From positions 124,001-188,000 of the forward strand of contig NZ_SRII01000007.1 of NCBI RefSeq assembly GCF_004684095.1: 64,000 bases of DNA, read 5' to 3'. The notes beneath the pieces are model-generated. The model had not been told where the DNA came from. It was given only the letters and a program-made list of their open reading frames with translations, and made no database searches. A program made the translations under genes and the position numbers. Every line of letters begins with the position of its first letter. The first letter of the stretch is position 1. Below, one piece after another: positions 16,232-25,511 of the stretch. The stretch is from Hymenobacter sp. UV11. GTDB taxonomy: Bacteria; Bacteroidota; Bacteroidia; Cytophagales; Hymenobacteraceae.

Positions 16232-17020
16232 TCAAATACTGCGCACTACCCCGCCATCCACGCGCACCGAGGCGCCGTTGGTGGCCGCCGCCAGCGGGCT
16301 GCATAGGTAGGCCACCATGTTGGCCACTTCCTCGGGCGTGATGAAGCGCTGCAGCAGCGACGAAGGCCGCGCATCGCGGAAAAACTCGTGCTCAGCCTCT
16401 TCGCGGGTCTTGCCCGCGCCGGCCAGCTGCTTCAAAAACTCCTCTACCCCCTCCGAAGCGGTAGGGCCAGGCAGCACCGAGTTTACGGTTACGGCACTGC
16501 CTTTAGTAAGCTCGGCCAGGCCGCGGGCCACGGCCAGCTGGGCCGTTTTGGTGGTGCCATACTGTATCATCTCGGCCGGAATCTGCAGGGCCGACTCGCT
16601 CGAAATGAAGATGATGCGGCCCGCGTTCTGCTCTAGCATCAGCGGGAAATACTGGCGCGCCAGCCGCACACCGCTCAGCACGTTCACCTCAAAGAAGCGC
16701 AGCCAGTCGGCATCTGGGATTTCGGCAAAAGGCTTGGGCTCAAAAATGCCGACGTTGTTGATGAGCATATCCACCGTGGGCACTTCGCGCAGCAGGTTAT
16801 CCACCTGAGCCACGTCGCCAAAATCGACCGCTACCCCCCGCACCGAAGCCTGCGGCGTTTCCTTTAAAATAGCCGCCCTGGCGTCGTCAATACGCGCCTG
16901 GGTGCGGCCGGTAATAATCACGGCCGCGCCCTCGGCCGCCAGCCGCTGCGCAATGGCCAGCCCGATGCCCGCCGTGGAGCCCGTAACAAGGGCCGTTTTA
17001 GAAGTGAGTTGCAAATCCAT
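16232..17020 (-). CDS. SDR-family oxidoreductase
   Basis: 262 residues from the ATG at 17020 (MDLQLTSKTALVTGS). An upstream ATG at 17029 lies within the TAATTTTG promoter element, so it is probably not used. Classical short-chain dehydrogenase features: cofactor motif TGSTAGIGLA, an NNVG segment (LINNVG), the serine FISSES, and YGTTK (catalytic Tyr and Lys). The cofactor is probably NADP(H), judging by the Arg after strand 2 (TGRTQAR). The substrate is unknown. It is divergent from the second SDR gene at 17245. Confidence 0.9.
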   Translation of the reverse strand: MDLQLTSKTALVTGSTAGIGLAIAQRLAAEGAAVIITGRTQARIDDARAAILKETPQASVRGVAVDFGDVAQVDNLLREVPTVDMLINNVGIFEPKPFAEIPDADWLRFFEVNVLSGVRLARQYFPLMLEQNAGRIIFISSESALQIPAEMIQYGTTKTAQLAVARGLAELTKGSAVTVNSVLPGPTASEGVEEFLKQLAGAGKTREEAEHEFFRDARPSSLLQRFITPEEVANMVAYLCSPLAAATNGASVRVDGGVVRSI

Positions 17021-17026
17021 ACGAAT

Positions 17027-17034
17027 CAAAATTA
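17027..17034 (-). promoter_or_regulatory. TAnnTTTG -7 element of the 16232-17020 SDR gene
   Basis: TAATTTTG on the minus strand, 6 bases before the ATG at 17020. With the usual 6-8 base spacing, transcription would begin at or next to the start codon, giving a nearly leaderless mRNA. Confidence 0.45.
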
Positions 17035-17244
17035 ACCAGGAGAATACGTGGGTGCTAAACCGCTGCCTGCCCAGTTTTGATTAGGCGCCCGCCGCCATCG
17101 GCGCGGCGCGACCTAAGCCCAACCGTAGCAACCCAAGGGGGTAGGGAGCGTACAAAAAGCCTCCTTTATACCCCAAAAATGGGGCTTTAACCCAACGGCG
17201 CTAACCTATTAGCGGTCAGTAGCCTTTTTGAAAACAACCTTATT

Positions 17245-18108
17245 ATGAGCAATCGACTGCAAGGAAAAGTAGCCATCGTGACCGGCGGTGGCGCCGGTAT
17301 CGGCGAGGCCATTTGTAAGAAATTTGCCAAGGAGGGCGCCGCCGTAGTGGTGGCCGGCCTGCCCGACGACGCGGTAGAAGACGTAGCCGCCGAAATTGTG
17401 AAAGCCGGCGGCCGCGCCGTGGCCTTCGAGGGCGACCTGGGCAAGTACGCCACCGCCCAGGACTGCGTGAAGCTGGCCGTGAAGGAGTTTGGCCAGCTCG
17501 ACATCCTCATCAACAACGCCGGCGTGTTCGTGGAAACGAACTACCTCACCGACTACTCCGAGGAAGCCTTCGACTACATGCTGTGGCACAACAACCGCAC
17601 GGTATTTATGATGTGCAAAGCCGCCCTGCCCGAGCTGCAAAAGACTCACGGCAACATCGTGACCGCCGGCTCGGAAGCCGGTGTGCTGGGCATCCCGATG
17701 AACGTGCCCTACGGCGGCACCAAGGCCTTCAACATCGCCTTCACCAAGGGCCTGGCCGCCGAGCAGGCCGAGTTTGGGGTGCGCTGCAACATCGTGGGCC
17801 CCGGCCCCATCGACACCGCCTGGACCCACAAGGAAACCGGCCCGATGGACAGCAAGATGGAGAAAACCAACAACCAGGCCGTGCTCACCGGCCGCCGCGG
17901 TACCGTGGAGGAAGTCGCCAACGTGTACCTCTTCCTGGCCTCCGACGAAGCCTCCTACGTCACCGGCGCCCTCTACATGGTCGATGGCGGCATCACCATC
18001 GCCAAGGGCCCCGCCGGCGACCAGGCCAGCAGCTTCTTCAAGAAAGAGCCCGAAAGCGACCTGAAGCTGGAGCACACGAAGGAAGGCCACACCAAGATTC
18101 GCGATTAA
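17245..18108 (+). CDS. SDR-family oxidoreductase
   Basis: 287 residues. Motifs: TGGGAGIGEAICKKFA (cofactor binding), LINNAGVF, the serine region VTAGSEAGV and YGGTK (catalytic Tyr/Lys), followed by RCNIVGPGPIDTAW and YVTGALYMVDGG near the C-terminus. The tail of about 30 residues after the SDR core is charged and unlike the usual end (FFKKEPESDLKLEHTKEG). It shares about 30-35% identity by eye with the divergent SDR at 16232 but is not a recent duplicate. A strong terminator follows. Confidence 0.9.
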   Translation: MSNRLQGKVAIVTGGGAGIGEAICKKFAKEGAAVVVAGLPDDAVEDVAAEIVKAGGRAVAFEGDLGKYATAQDCVKLAVKEFGQLDILINNAGVFVETNYLTDYSEEAFDYMLWHNNRTVFMMCKAALPELQKTHGNIVTAGSEAGVLGIPMNVPYGGTKAFNIAFTKGLAAEQAEFGVRCNIVGPGPIDTAWTHKETGPMDSKMEKTNNQAVLTGRRGTVEEVANVYLFLASDEASYVTGALYMVDGGITIAKGPAGDQASSFFKKEPESDLKLEHTKEGHTKIRD

Positions 18109-18137
18109 TTACCTGCGGAACCCGATTTTTTAAATTA

Positions 18138-18175
18138 GATAAGCCCTACCCCCTCGCGAGGGGGTAGGGCTTATC
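18138..18175 (+). terminator. Perfect hairpin terminator after the SDR gene
   Basis: Perfect palindrome GATAAGCCCTACCCCCTCG/CGAGGGGGTAGGGCTTATC. No long T-run follows. The stem contains the window-wide GGGGTAG motif in both orientations. Confidence 0.65.
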
Positions 18176-18302
18176 TATGGCTGAAAAGTCAGCTTTGCTA
18201 TTAGTCTGCATTTTAGCCGAAACTCTTGTACCCCCCGTGCCTCCCGCTCGGGTGAGAGTAGGCTTAGAGCGTCGAGGTTGGCGAAGATGGGTATATCATT
18301 AT

Positions 18303-19280
18303 TTAAGGTAGTTCTTGGTGACGTTGTACTAAATACAAAATCACCGCAGCAGTGAGATTGATGCAATAGTGCATAGACGCCTCATCAACAATTCTTGCCT
18401 CTGCTCCTTTGCCATGACCACCTAATTTATTACGAAGTGTAGGTATGCCACTTTCTAATGTATTTCTAACTCCTGCTAAAAAGGACTCAGAGTACGTTGG
18501 GACAAGTCCTTCTTTTATGACCAGAGCAATCAGAGGCTTTGCAGTATCATTTTGGTTAAAAGGCCAATTTCTTAGTGTTGCAATTATTTTTATAGTGCTT
18601 TCTATAGATTTTAGACAATCTGTGACTGCTTCTTCATATTTATGATTTTTATAATGTTCAAAGGCGCTTAAAAACTCGTCTTGTGCATTCTTAAACTTTG
18701 AATTATTAATGATTAATAAAGATGGGGCTATAGTTTGAATAAATGTGAATTCGGCAGGTACTTTAATAATTTGGTCATTATCATACCTGTATCCAGCCCC
18801 ATTCTCTTGAAGTCTAGTATTAATATCACGAATTGCATCTAATCTAGTATAATTAATTTTTGCATCATCAGTAGTAATATAATCTCCTATATGTGAAATC
18901 GAATAGCACAGTAATTCTAGTACATCAAGTTCCTTTTCAATAATACTTAAGGTTTTAAAGTATTTTTCAACATCCGATGAAAAACTAATAAATGTGTATT
19001 TGTTCGGAAGTTTTTCTAATCCATGCTCGCGACAAAGAATATTGTAGATAGTTTTCCAAGCTAACTGAGTTTTTTCAGATAAACGCTCATTAGCAGAAGT
19101 TATTAGCTGCCGTGAGAAATGGCCATCTATACCAGTTAGATTTATATTAATTTTGATAGACTCAAAAAAATCTGATACAATATGCCAAATTTGGTTCTTG
19201 AGATTGATATTGAGTGGTCCATAGTCAATTGGGCTCTCATTATTAATTCGTTTTGAGTATAATGAATATATTTTGCTCAT
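18303..19280 (-). CDS. Abortive-infection-like protein (AbiJ N-terminal-type + HEPN/Abi-C-type C-terminus)
   Basis: 325 residues. The N-terminus, IYSLYSKRINNESPIDYGPL then LKNQIWHIVSDFF, resembles the N-terminal domain of AbiJ-related (STM4504/CBY_0614-type) proteins. The C-terminus carries ESTIKIIATLRNWPF and TLRNKLGGHGKGAEAR (about 280-296), the R-N-x-x-G-x-x-H-G pattern of the Abi-C/HEPN group. No signal peptide or membrane helix. Family role: phage defence by host-cell shutdown, often through RNA cleavage by the HEPN domain; that is inference here. The gene is very AT-rich (about one third GC by eye) against flanks above 60% GC, a strong sign of transfer. It stands alone between an SDR terminator and mutB. 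Confidence 0.7.
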   Translation of the reverse strand: MSKIYSLYSKRINNESPIDYGPLNINLKNQIWHIVSDFFESIKININLTGIDGHFSRQLITSANERLSEKTQLAWKTIYNILCREHGLEKLPNKYTFISFSSDVEKYFKTLSIIEKELDVLELLCYSISHIGDYITTDDAKINYTRLDAIRDINTRLQENGAGYRYDNDQIIKVPAEFTFIQTIAPSLLIINNSKFKNAQDEFLSAFEHYKNHKYEEAVTDCLKSIESTIKIIATLRNWPFNQNDTAKPLIALVIKEGLVPTYSESFLAGVRNTLESGIPTLRNKLGGHGKGAEARIVDEASMHYCINLTAAVILYLVQRHQELP

Positions 19281-19327
19281 AAAAATGATGTTGAAGATTG
19301 TTGTTTCGGGAAGTTAAGTATTAAATT

Positions 19328-21511
19328 CTACTCCCCCAGCTTCCCCAAAATCTCCAGTGCGGCTTTGGCTATCACGGTGCCGGGCCCATATATGCCGGCC
19401 ACGCCCGCGTCGTAGAGCTGCTGGTAGTCCTGGGGCGGGATGACGCCGCCGGCGATGACGAGGATATCGGGGCGGCCTTCGGCAGCTAACTCCTTTATTA
19501 GCTGGGGTAGGAGGGTGTTGTGGCCGGCGGCGAGGCTGCTCACGCCGACTACATGCACGTCGTTGTCGACGGCCTGGCGGGCTACCTCGGCGGGGGTTTG
19601 GAAGAGGGGTGCCAGGTCCACGTCGAAGCCCACGTCGGCGAAGCTGGTGGCGATGATTTTGGCGCCGCGGTCGTGGCCGTCCTGGCCCATTTTGGCCACG
19701 AGCATGCGCGGGCGACGGCCCTCGCGGGCGGCAAAATCTAGGGCCGCCTGGCGGGCCTGGGCAAAGTCGGCATTGTCGGTCATGCCCTGCTGGTAGATGC
19801 CCTGCACGGTGCGGCTGGTGGCCTGGTGGCGGCCCCAGGCGGCTTCGAGCGCGTCGGAGATTTCGCCGAGGGTAGCGCGGGCGCGGGCGGCCGTCACGGC
19901 CAGGGCGAGTAGGTTATTTTGTGGGGTAAGCTTTAGCTTGCCGTCGGTGGGAGCTGGCTCGTTCGTAATGCTTTCTGATGGCAAGCTGAAGCTTACCGCA
20001 CATTCCGTAATCGCCGCCAGGGCGGCCTGCACGGCCGCGTTGTCGCGCGTGGCACGCACTTGCTTCAGCCGCGCTACTTGGCTCTCCCGCACGGCATCAT
20101 TATCAATCTGCAGTACGTCAATCGGCGCGTCGCCTTCCGGAGCCAGGTATTTATTCACGCCCACGATTACCTCCTGGCCAGTGTCGATGCGCGACTGCTT
20201 GCGGGCGGCGGCTTCCTCGATGCGCAGCTTGGGCAGGCCAGTTTCGATGGCGGCGGCCATGCCGCCGAGGGACTCCACTTCCTCCATCAGCGCCCAGGCC
20301 TGGTTGGCGAGGTCGGCGGTGAGGCTTTCCACGTAGTAGGAGCCGCCCCAGGGGTCTACTACTTTGGTGATGTCGGTTTCGTGCTGCAGGTAGAGCTGGG
20401 TGTTGCGGGCGATTCGGGCCGAGAAGTCGGTGGGTAAGGCCAGGGCCTCGTCCAAGGCATTCGTGTGGAGGCTCTGGGTGCCGCCGAGGGCGGCGGCCAG
20501 GGCCTCCACAGTGGTGCGGGCCACGTTGTTGAAGGGGTCCTGGGCGGTGAGCGAGTAGCCCGAGGTCTGGCAGTGGGTGCGCAGGGCGAGGCTTTTAGCG
20601 CTCTGCGGGTCAAATTGCTTGATGAGCTTGGCCCACAGCAGGCGGCCGGCGCGCAGCTTGGCAATCTCCAGAAAGTGGTTCATGCCGATGCCCCAGAAGA
20701 AGGACAGGCGCGGCGCAAAATCGTCAATCTTGAGGCCCGCCGCCAGGCCGGCGCGCACGTACTGCAAGCCGTCGGCCAGGGTGTAGGCCAGCTCCAACTC
20801 AGCGGTGGCGCCGGCCTCGTGCATGTGGTAGCCCGAAATGCTGATGCTGTTGAACTTGGGCATAAAATCCGCCGAGTAGGCGAAGATGTCGGCGATGAGC
20901 CGCATGCTCGGCGCGGGCGGGTAGATGTAGGTATTACGCACCATAAACTCCTTCAGAATGTCGTTCTGAATGGTGCCCGTGAGCTTTTCGGGCCCTACCC
21001 CCTGCTCCTCGGCCGCCACAATGAAGAAGGCCATAATGGGCAGCACGGCCCCGTTCATGGTCATGCTCACCGACATTTCGCCCAGCGGAATCTGGTCGAA
21101 CAGAATTTTCATATCCTCCACTGAGTCGATGGCCACGCCGGCCTTGCCCACGTCGCCCACCACGCGCGGGTGGTCCGAGTCGTAGCCCCGGTGCGTGGCC
21201 AGGTCGAAGGCCACACTTAAGCCCTTCTGCCCGCCGGCCAGGTTGCGCCGGTAAAACGCGTTTGATTCCTCGGCCGTCGAAAAGCCCGCGTACTGCCGCA
21301 CGGTCCAGGGCGAGCGCACGTACATGCTGGCATATGGCCCGCGCAAATAAGGCGCAATGCCTGCCCCGAAGCCCAGGTGTGGCAGGTGCGCCGCATCGGC
21401 CGCCGTGTACACGGCCGGGCCGGCGCTGGGGTAGTCGGCCGGCTTAGTGGGGGTAGGGACCGCCGCCGCGTCGTAAGGAATAGTGGAAAAATCGGGACGC
21501 ATCTTTTTCAA
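19328..21511 (-). CDS. mutB: Methylmalonyl-CoA mutase, large (B12-binding) subunit
   Basis: 727 residues. Interconverts methylmalonyl-CoA and succinyl-CoA with adenosylcobalamin. The TIM-barrel substrate domain fills about 1-500 ([69 protein letters not shown]). The B12 domain has the base-off motif [10 protein letters not shown] at about 607-616 and GVSSLAAGH. Between them, residues about 504-531 ([15 protein letters not shown], then DGKLKLTPQ) are encoded by an 81-bp palindromic element in frame; relatives go directly from the barrel to the ...[23 protein letters not shown] helix. Downstream of mutA on the same strand, with another palindrome in the 157-bp gap. Confidence 0.95.
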   Translation of the reverse strand: MKKMRPDFSTIPYDAAAVPTPTKPADYPSAGPAVYTAADAAHLPHLGFGAGIAPYLRGPYASMYVRSPWTVRQYAGFSTAEESNAFYRRNLAGGQKGLSVAFDLATHRGYDSDHPRVVGDVGKAGVAIDSVEDMKILFDQIPLGEMSVSMTMNGAVLPIMAFFIVAAEEQGVGPEKLTGTIQNDILKEFMVRNTYIYPPAPSMRLIADIFAYSADFMPKFNSISISGYHMHEAGATAELELAYTLADGLQYVRAGLAAGLKIDDFAPRLSFFWGIGMNHFLEIAKLRAGRLLWAKLIKQFDPQSAKSLALRTHCQTSGYSLTAQDPFNNVARTTVEALAAALGGTQSLHTNALDEALALPTDFSARIARNTQLYLQHETDITKVVDPWGGSYYVESLTADLANQAWALMEEVESLGGMAAAIETGLPKLRIEEAAARKQSRIDTGQEVIVGVNKYLAPEGDAPIDVLQIDNDAVRESQVARLKQVRATRDNAAVQAALAAITECAVSFSLPSESITNEPAPTDGKLKLTPQNNLLALAVTAARARATLGEISDALEAAWGRHQATSRTVQGIYQQGMTDNADFAQARQAALDFAAREGRRPRMLVAKMGQDGHDRGAKIIATSFADVGFDVDLAPLFQTPAEVARQAVDNDVHVVGVSSLAAGHNTLLPQLIKELAAEGRPDILVIAGGVIPPQDYQQLYDAGVAGIYGPGTVIAKAALEILGKLGE
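19921..20001. repeat. Palindromic element inserted in frame within mutB
   Basis: Arms 19921-19945 and 19977-20001 pair over 25 bases with three mismatches. The core, GTAAGCTTCAGCTTGCC (with small changes), is the same as in the intergenic element at 15469-15531. Length from tip to tip is 81 bases, exactly 27 codons, so the mutB frame is kept. It encodes a Ser/Pro/Lys-rich insert in the linker between the barrel and the B12 domain. Confidence 0.88.
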
Positions 21512-21550
21512 TTATCAGTTATCAATGAGCAATTATCAAGGGGTGACTTT

Positions 21551-21671
21551 AAAAATCGCTTGTCATGGCGAGCGAAGCGCGGCAATCGCATCCGCACGAC
21601 ACCCGCGCCAGTCGTTCGTCCACCGTCAGGGTGCGATTGCTTCGCTATACTCGCAATGACAAGCGATTTAT
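21551..21671. repeat. Palindromic element, TGTCATTGCGAG...GAAGCAATCGCA type
   Basis: Arms about 21551-21592 and 21630-21671 pair imperfectly; the right arm carries TCGCAATGACAAGCGATTTA. It fills the mutA-mutB gap, and the mutA stop (TAA, 21668-21670 on the minus strand) falls in the outermost bases of the element. Same family as 25512-25600. Confidence 0.85.
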
Positions 21672-23476
21672 CGGCCCTGCAATCGCGCCAGTACCTCTTC
21701 CGTATGGTGGCCTTCTACCACAAATTCTTTCAACCCAAACACGCGCACCGCCTCCAGCAGCGTGGCCAGGTCGGAGGTGACGAGCGAAGGAATGTCGAAG
21801 ACGTGGTCGGCCGGCACCTGCTGCACCACCCGCGCCAGGTGGTCGAACTGCGCGGGGGTAGCGTACATGAGCGTGGCCTCGTCGGGCTTGGAAAACAGCA
21901 CCGAGTACGAGTCGGGCGCGATTTCTTCGGCGGGCGGGGGTAGGGCAGCCGTCGGGCCGGGGTGCAGCAGCTGGCGGAAAGCATCGGCGATTTCCTCGTT
22001 CACGCGGGCATTGCCTAGCAGCACCAGTGTGGCCTGCTTGTCCTGGTTGGCGCGGCGCTCGAAGTGCAGGGCCGTGGCCAGGCGCAACACCTCGCTGGGA
22101 TACGTGGCGCGGGTGGTGTCGAAGTCACGTGAGCGCAGCAGCTGCTTGGGCTGAAAATCGAACTTCTCGTTGGGGTTTTGGAAGCGGTTGGTGCCCACTA
22201 CCACGTCCTGCCCGGTGGCAATGCGCTTAAACTTATCGAGCCCGGCCCGGCTCACGGCCTCCAGGGCCCGGCTGCGGGCCGCCGCCATGCCGCCCTGGGC
22301 CTCCAGCGCCTGAAATGCCGTCCAGGCGGCGCGGGCCAGCTCATCAGTCAGCGTCTCAATAAAATACGAGCCCGCCGCCGGGTCGGCCACCCAGTCGAGG
22401 TGAGCCTCATCCTGCAAAATCACGGGCAGGTTGCGGGCCAGGCGGGCGCTAAACTCGTTGGGCGCCTGGTAGAGGCAGTCGAAGGCGGCCACTTGAATAG
22501 AATCGGCCCCGCCCAGCATCGCGCTCATGGCCTCGGTGGTGTGGCGCAGCAGGTTGGTGTGCGGGTCGAGGGTCGTCTGCGTCCAGGTCGAGGTAGTAGC
22601 GTGAATGGGCAGCGTAGCCGCGCCCTGGGGGGGTAGGCCGAAGCCGTGCAGCAGCGTGGCCCACAGCTTGCGGGCGGCCCGCAGCCGGGCCAGCTCGGGA
22701 AAGTAGCTGGTGCCCACGGCCACATCAAGGTGCAGGGCGCACGCCACGTCGGCCACGGTGAGGCCGCTGGCTTCGTCGGGTAGCTCGGCCAGCAGGACCG
22801 CCGCCGTGCTCAGGCTGAAGGCCAATTGCTGCGTGAGCGTGGCGCCCCTATTGCCAAAGTACATGCCATTAACGGCCAGCGCCGAAAACTCGGGCCAGTC
22901 CTTAGCCAGCGCCAGGCAGCGCCGCAGCGTGGCCCGAAACGGCAGCATTTCGCCGCCCTCGGGCACGGTAGGCGGCACAAAGCGCAGGAAGCCCCGCAGC
23001 GGCTGGCCACCGCTGGCCGCCGCCAGCCGCTCCAGCAGCGCTTCGGGGTGCTGCGGCACCGAGTAGCCCAGCCAGGTGGTGGCCAGGGGTAGGCGCTCGG
23101 CCAGCTCGGCCACGGCGAAGGTGGCGGGGTCGCCGTGCAGGTTGAAGTGCAGGCCCAGGGCTCCGCGGGCCAGCGCGTCGGCGCCCTGCTCTATTTGCAG
23201 GCGGCCGTCGGTGCCGGCCGGCACGGCCAGCAGCACCACATTGCGGCACGGCACGGGGCGGGGGGGTAGGGGCGCCGGCGGCCCGCCCAGCGCCCCAAGG
23301 GCTTCGCGGTGGTAAAAGGGCTCGGCTACCAGGCCATCGGGCATGGTCCAGCGCAGGCTGGCAGGGTCGGCCCCCTTGGCTTCGCGGGCCAGCTGGGCCT
23401 GCCATTGCACCGTGCTCACGGGCAAAAATTCGGGAAACGAAACCGCGGGGGTAGCGGGTGGGATTGATTCAGCCAT
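21668..23476 (-). CDS. mutA: Methylmalonyl-CoA mutase, small subunit
   Basis: 602 residues from the ATG at 23476 (MAESIPPATPAVSFPEF). The open frame reaches back to 23629, but that part overlaps the promoter of a divergent gene and the mutA promoter itself. The barrel domain is present (QQLAFSLSTAAVLLAELPD, LDVAVGTSYFPELARLRAARKLW, TTSTWTQTTLDPHTNLLRHTTEAMSA split across its middle). The C-terminal part has a Rossmann-like B12-domain remnant but no D-x-H-x-x-G motif, as expected for the non-catalytic subunit that pairs with MutB. The gene is upstream of mutB; the two probably share a transcript. Confidence 0.93.
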   Translation of the reverse strand: MAESIPPATPAVSFPEFLPVSTVQWQAQLAREAKGADPASLRWTMPDGLVAEPFYHREALGALGGPPAPLPPRPVPCRNVVLLAVPAGTDGRLQIEQGADALARGALGLHFNLHGDPATFAVAELAERLPLATTWLGYSVPQHPEALLERLAAASGGQPLRGFLRFVPPTVPEGGEMLPFRATLRRCLALAKDWPEFSALAVNGMYFGNRGATLTQQLAFSLSTAAVLLAELPDEASGLTVADVACALHLDVAVGTSYFPELARLRAARKLWATLLHGFGLPPQGAATLPIHATTSTWTQTTLDPHTNLLRHTTEAMSAMLGGADSIQVAAFDCLYQAPNEFSARLARNLPVILQDEAHLDWVADPAAGSYFIETLTDELARAAWTAFQALEAQGGMAAARSRALEAVSRAGLDKFKRIATGQDVVVGTNRFQNPNEKFDFQPKQLLRSRDFDTTRATYPSEVLRLATALHFERRANQDKQATLVLLGNARVNEEIADAFRQLLHPGPTAALPPPAEEIAPDSYSVLFSKPDEATLMYATPAQFDHLARVVQQVPADHVFDIPSLVTSDLATLLEAVRVFGLKEFVVEGHHTEEVLARLQGR

Positions 23477-23523
23477 ACAAGATTCAGCAAACGCCGCGCC
23501 GACAAAGTCGGGCCAACGGACCC

Positions 23524-23531
23524 GAAAGATA
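23524..23531 (-). promoter_or_regulatory. Near-consensus -7 element of mutA (TATCTTTC)
   Basis: One mismatch to TAnnTTTG, 47 bases before the mutA ATG. It lies back-to-back with the + strand element at 23581-23588. Confidence 0.4.
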
Positions 23532-23580
23532 CCGTGCGACCTGCATACGCTGCCCGGCCCAAAAGGTAGGGGTAGGGCTA

Positions 23581-23588
23581 TATCTTTG
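23581..23588 (+). promoter_or_regulatory. TAnnTTTG -7 element upstream of the beta-barrel pseudogene
   Basis: TATCTTTG, 35 bases before the ATG at 23624. The promoter is intact although the gene it serves is broken. Confidence 0.5.
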
Positions 23589-23623
23589 CCCAAATGCAAT
23601 AGCCTTTCTGCTTTTTTTAACGC

Positions 23624-24641
23624 ATGCAAAAAACATACTTAGCACGGGTTCTTCTAGGCATGACGTTGGCCATGAGCGGGCCGCTGGCGGCCCGTGCCTA
23701 GGCCACTTTCCGTCCCGGCTACGTGGTGCCGCTGGCCGGCGACACCCTGCGCGGCGAAGTGCAGAAGCTCAGCGAGCTGCGCAATACGCTGACCTGCCGC
23801 TTCCGGCCCAGCCCGGCTGCTGCCCCCACCGACTACGCGCCCACTGCGGCGCGGGCCTACAGCTTCACTGGCGGTGCCCACAGGCGCGGCCCGTGCCGCC
23901 CGCCGACACGGCCCGCGCCACTCCCACGCCGCTATTCGTGGAGGTGCTGGTGAGCGGCCCCGCCCGGTTTTACACGTGCCGCGACCACGGCCGCACGCGC
24001 TACTTTGTGGCCGTTGGGCCGGCCGGCGCCCGCCTGCGCGAGCTGGCCGAGCGCCGGGTCAAGACGTTCAGCAACGGCTTCGAAGCCTACGAATCCCGGT
24101 CGCTGTTTCTGATAGGCTCACTCCGCGCTCGCGAGGGCCCGTACTCAGCCTGCTCGGCGGCTACCAGTATGGGGGTTTATCGTTCGGAAGTGGCTCGCTA
24201 GTAACTGCTTTTAATCATCAGGGCCCAGTAGCTGGCCTGGCGTTAGGTCTGGCCTTGCCACACACGCGGCAAACCGTAAGCGTGCGCCTAGGCGCATTAT
24301 ATAGCGCTGAGCAGTATAGGCCTTCTCAGTTCAATCAAAGCTATCTAAATCTGCCTGTGCAATTGCGCTACACGTTAATGCGTAATCAGATGATTCGCCC
24401 ATTTGCCGAGGCTGGAGTTATATATTCGTATTTATTGCACGCGCAAGATGCTAACCTCGTACAAGCTGGGTAATTTGGATTTGTGGCGGGAGTAGGCGCA
24501 AGTGTCCCGCTGGCGGGGCCGCGCCGACTGGCAGTGTTAGTGCGCGTGACCACGTCGGAAAGCCTGACTAATCCTGATGCAGTAGGTACTAAAAACACGT
24601 GCCTATCGGCCCTGCTCAGCTTCGATTTGACCAAGCCTTAA
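23624..24641 (+). pseudogene. Decayed outer-membrane beta-barrel protein gene
   Basis: The ATG at 23624 opens a good signal peptide (MQKTYLARVLLGMTLAMSG, then PLAARA) that runs straight into a TAG at 23699. The same frame then continues ATFRPGYVVPLAGDTLRGEV, typical of Hymenobacter exported barrel proteins, until about 23880, where the protein-like sequence moves to another frame (FVEVLVSGPARFYTCRDHG, RTRYFVAVGPAGARLRELAE) and near 24135 to a third (LLGGYQYGGLSFGSGS, LPVQLRYTLMRNQMIRPFAE). A TAA at 24471-24473 interrupts the third frame, which then goes on FGFVAGVGASVPLAG to a last stop at 24641. So there are two nonsense codons and at least two frameshifts. The original was probably a PorT-like barrel of about 330 residues. 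Confidence 0.8.
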
Positions 24642-24686
24642 GAAAGCGCCCCCTTCGTAGCAGGTATGCATGAGGCGTCGCCCGCG

Positions 24687-24694
24687 TAACTTTG
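24687..24694 (+). promoter_or_regulatory. TAnnTTTG -7 element of the 24738 gene
   Basis: TAACTTTG, 43 bases before the ATG at 24738. Confidence 0.5.
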
Positions 24695-24737
24695 GCTATC
24701 CCAGGCCGCCTATTGGCCTGAGATAGCTTTTTTGCTT

Positions 24738-25487
24738 ATGCGCTCACTTCGCCCGGTAGCTACTGGCTTTCTGCTTCTTACCCTCGCCACGGCCTGTCAG
24801 CGCGCCCCCTTGCAAGCCACGGCTCACCTGGCATCCAGTACCAGCCAGCCCGTGGGCAGCACTATTGCCCCCGATGCCGGCGCGGCCGACTACATCAAGC
24901 CCTACCACGACAAGGTGGTAAGTGAGATGCAGCAGGTTATCGGCACGGCACCGGTGGCGCTGGGCAAAAATGCCGGCGAAAATCCCATTGTCAACTTCGT
25001 GGCCGACTTGCAGCGCACCGCCGCCAGCAAGTACTTCAAAGGCCAGCCCATAGACCTGGGCGTGATGACCAACGGCGGCATGCGCAATGCCCTGCCCGCC
25101 GGGCCCATCACCATGGGCAATGTATTCGAGCTCATGCCCTTCGAAAACGAGCTGATTGTGCTCGACGCGCCCGGCCCGGTAGTGCAGCAGCTGTTCGACT
25201 ACGCCGCGCCTGTTCGTATGGCCATCTCGGGGGCTACCTATACCGTTGGCCCCGACAAAAAGCCCCAGGCCATCCTCATCGGCGGCCAGCCCCTCGACCC
25301 GGCCCGCACCTACAGCATCGCCATTTCGGACTACCTGGCCGGCGGCGGCGACCACATGGAGTTTCTCAAGGCCGCTCAGCTGCGCCACACCGGCCTGCTG
25401 CTGCGCACCGTTATCATCGACCACATCAAGGCCCTCACCGCCGCCGGCCAGCCCGTCACGGCCCAGGTGGAGGGTAGGGTTCGGTGA
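24738..25487 (+). CDS. 5'-nucleotidase C-terminal domain protein, lipoprotein
   Basis: 249 residues from the ATG at 24738; a TTG two codons earlier is less likely. Signal peptide ends TLATAC with lipidation Cys at residue 20. The rest matches the C-terminal, substrate-specificity domain of UshA-type 5'-nucleotidases: NPIVNFVADLQR, GVMTNGGMRNALPAGPITMGNVFELMPFENELIVLD and a C-terminal YSIAISDYLAGGGDHMEFL. The metallophosphatase domain is absent; it is encoded separately by the next gene. The two products would have to meet in the periplasm to form a full nucleotidase. A palindromic element separates the two genes. Confidence 0.9.
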   Translation: MRSLRPVATGFLLLTLATACQRAPLQATAHLASSTSQPVGSTIAPDAGAADYIKPYHDKVVSEMQQVIGTAPVALGKNAGENPIVNFVADLQRTAASKYFKGQPIDLGVMTNGGMRNALPAGPITMGNVFELMPFENELIVLDAPGPVVQQLFDYAAPVRMAISGATYTVGPDKKPQAILIGGQPLDPARTYSIAISDYLAGGGDHMEFLKAAQLRHTGLLLRTVIIDHIKALTAAGQPVTAQVEGRVR

Positions 25488-25511
25488 GTCATTAACAACA
25501 TAAAACCGGCT

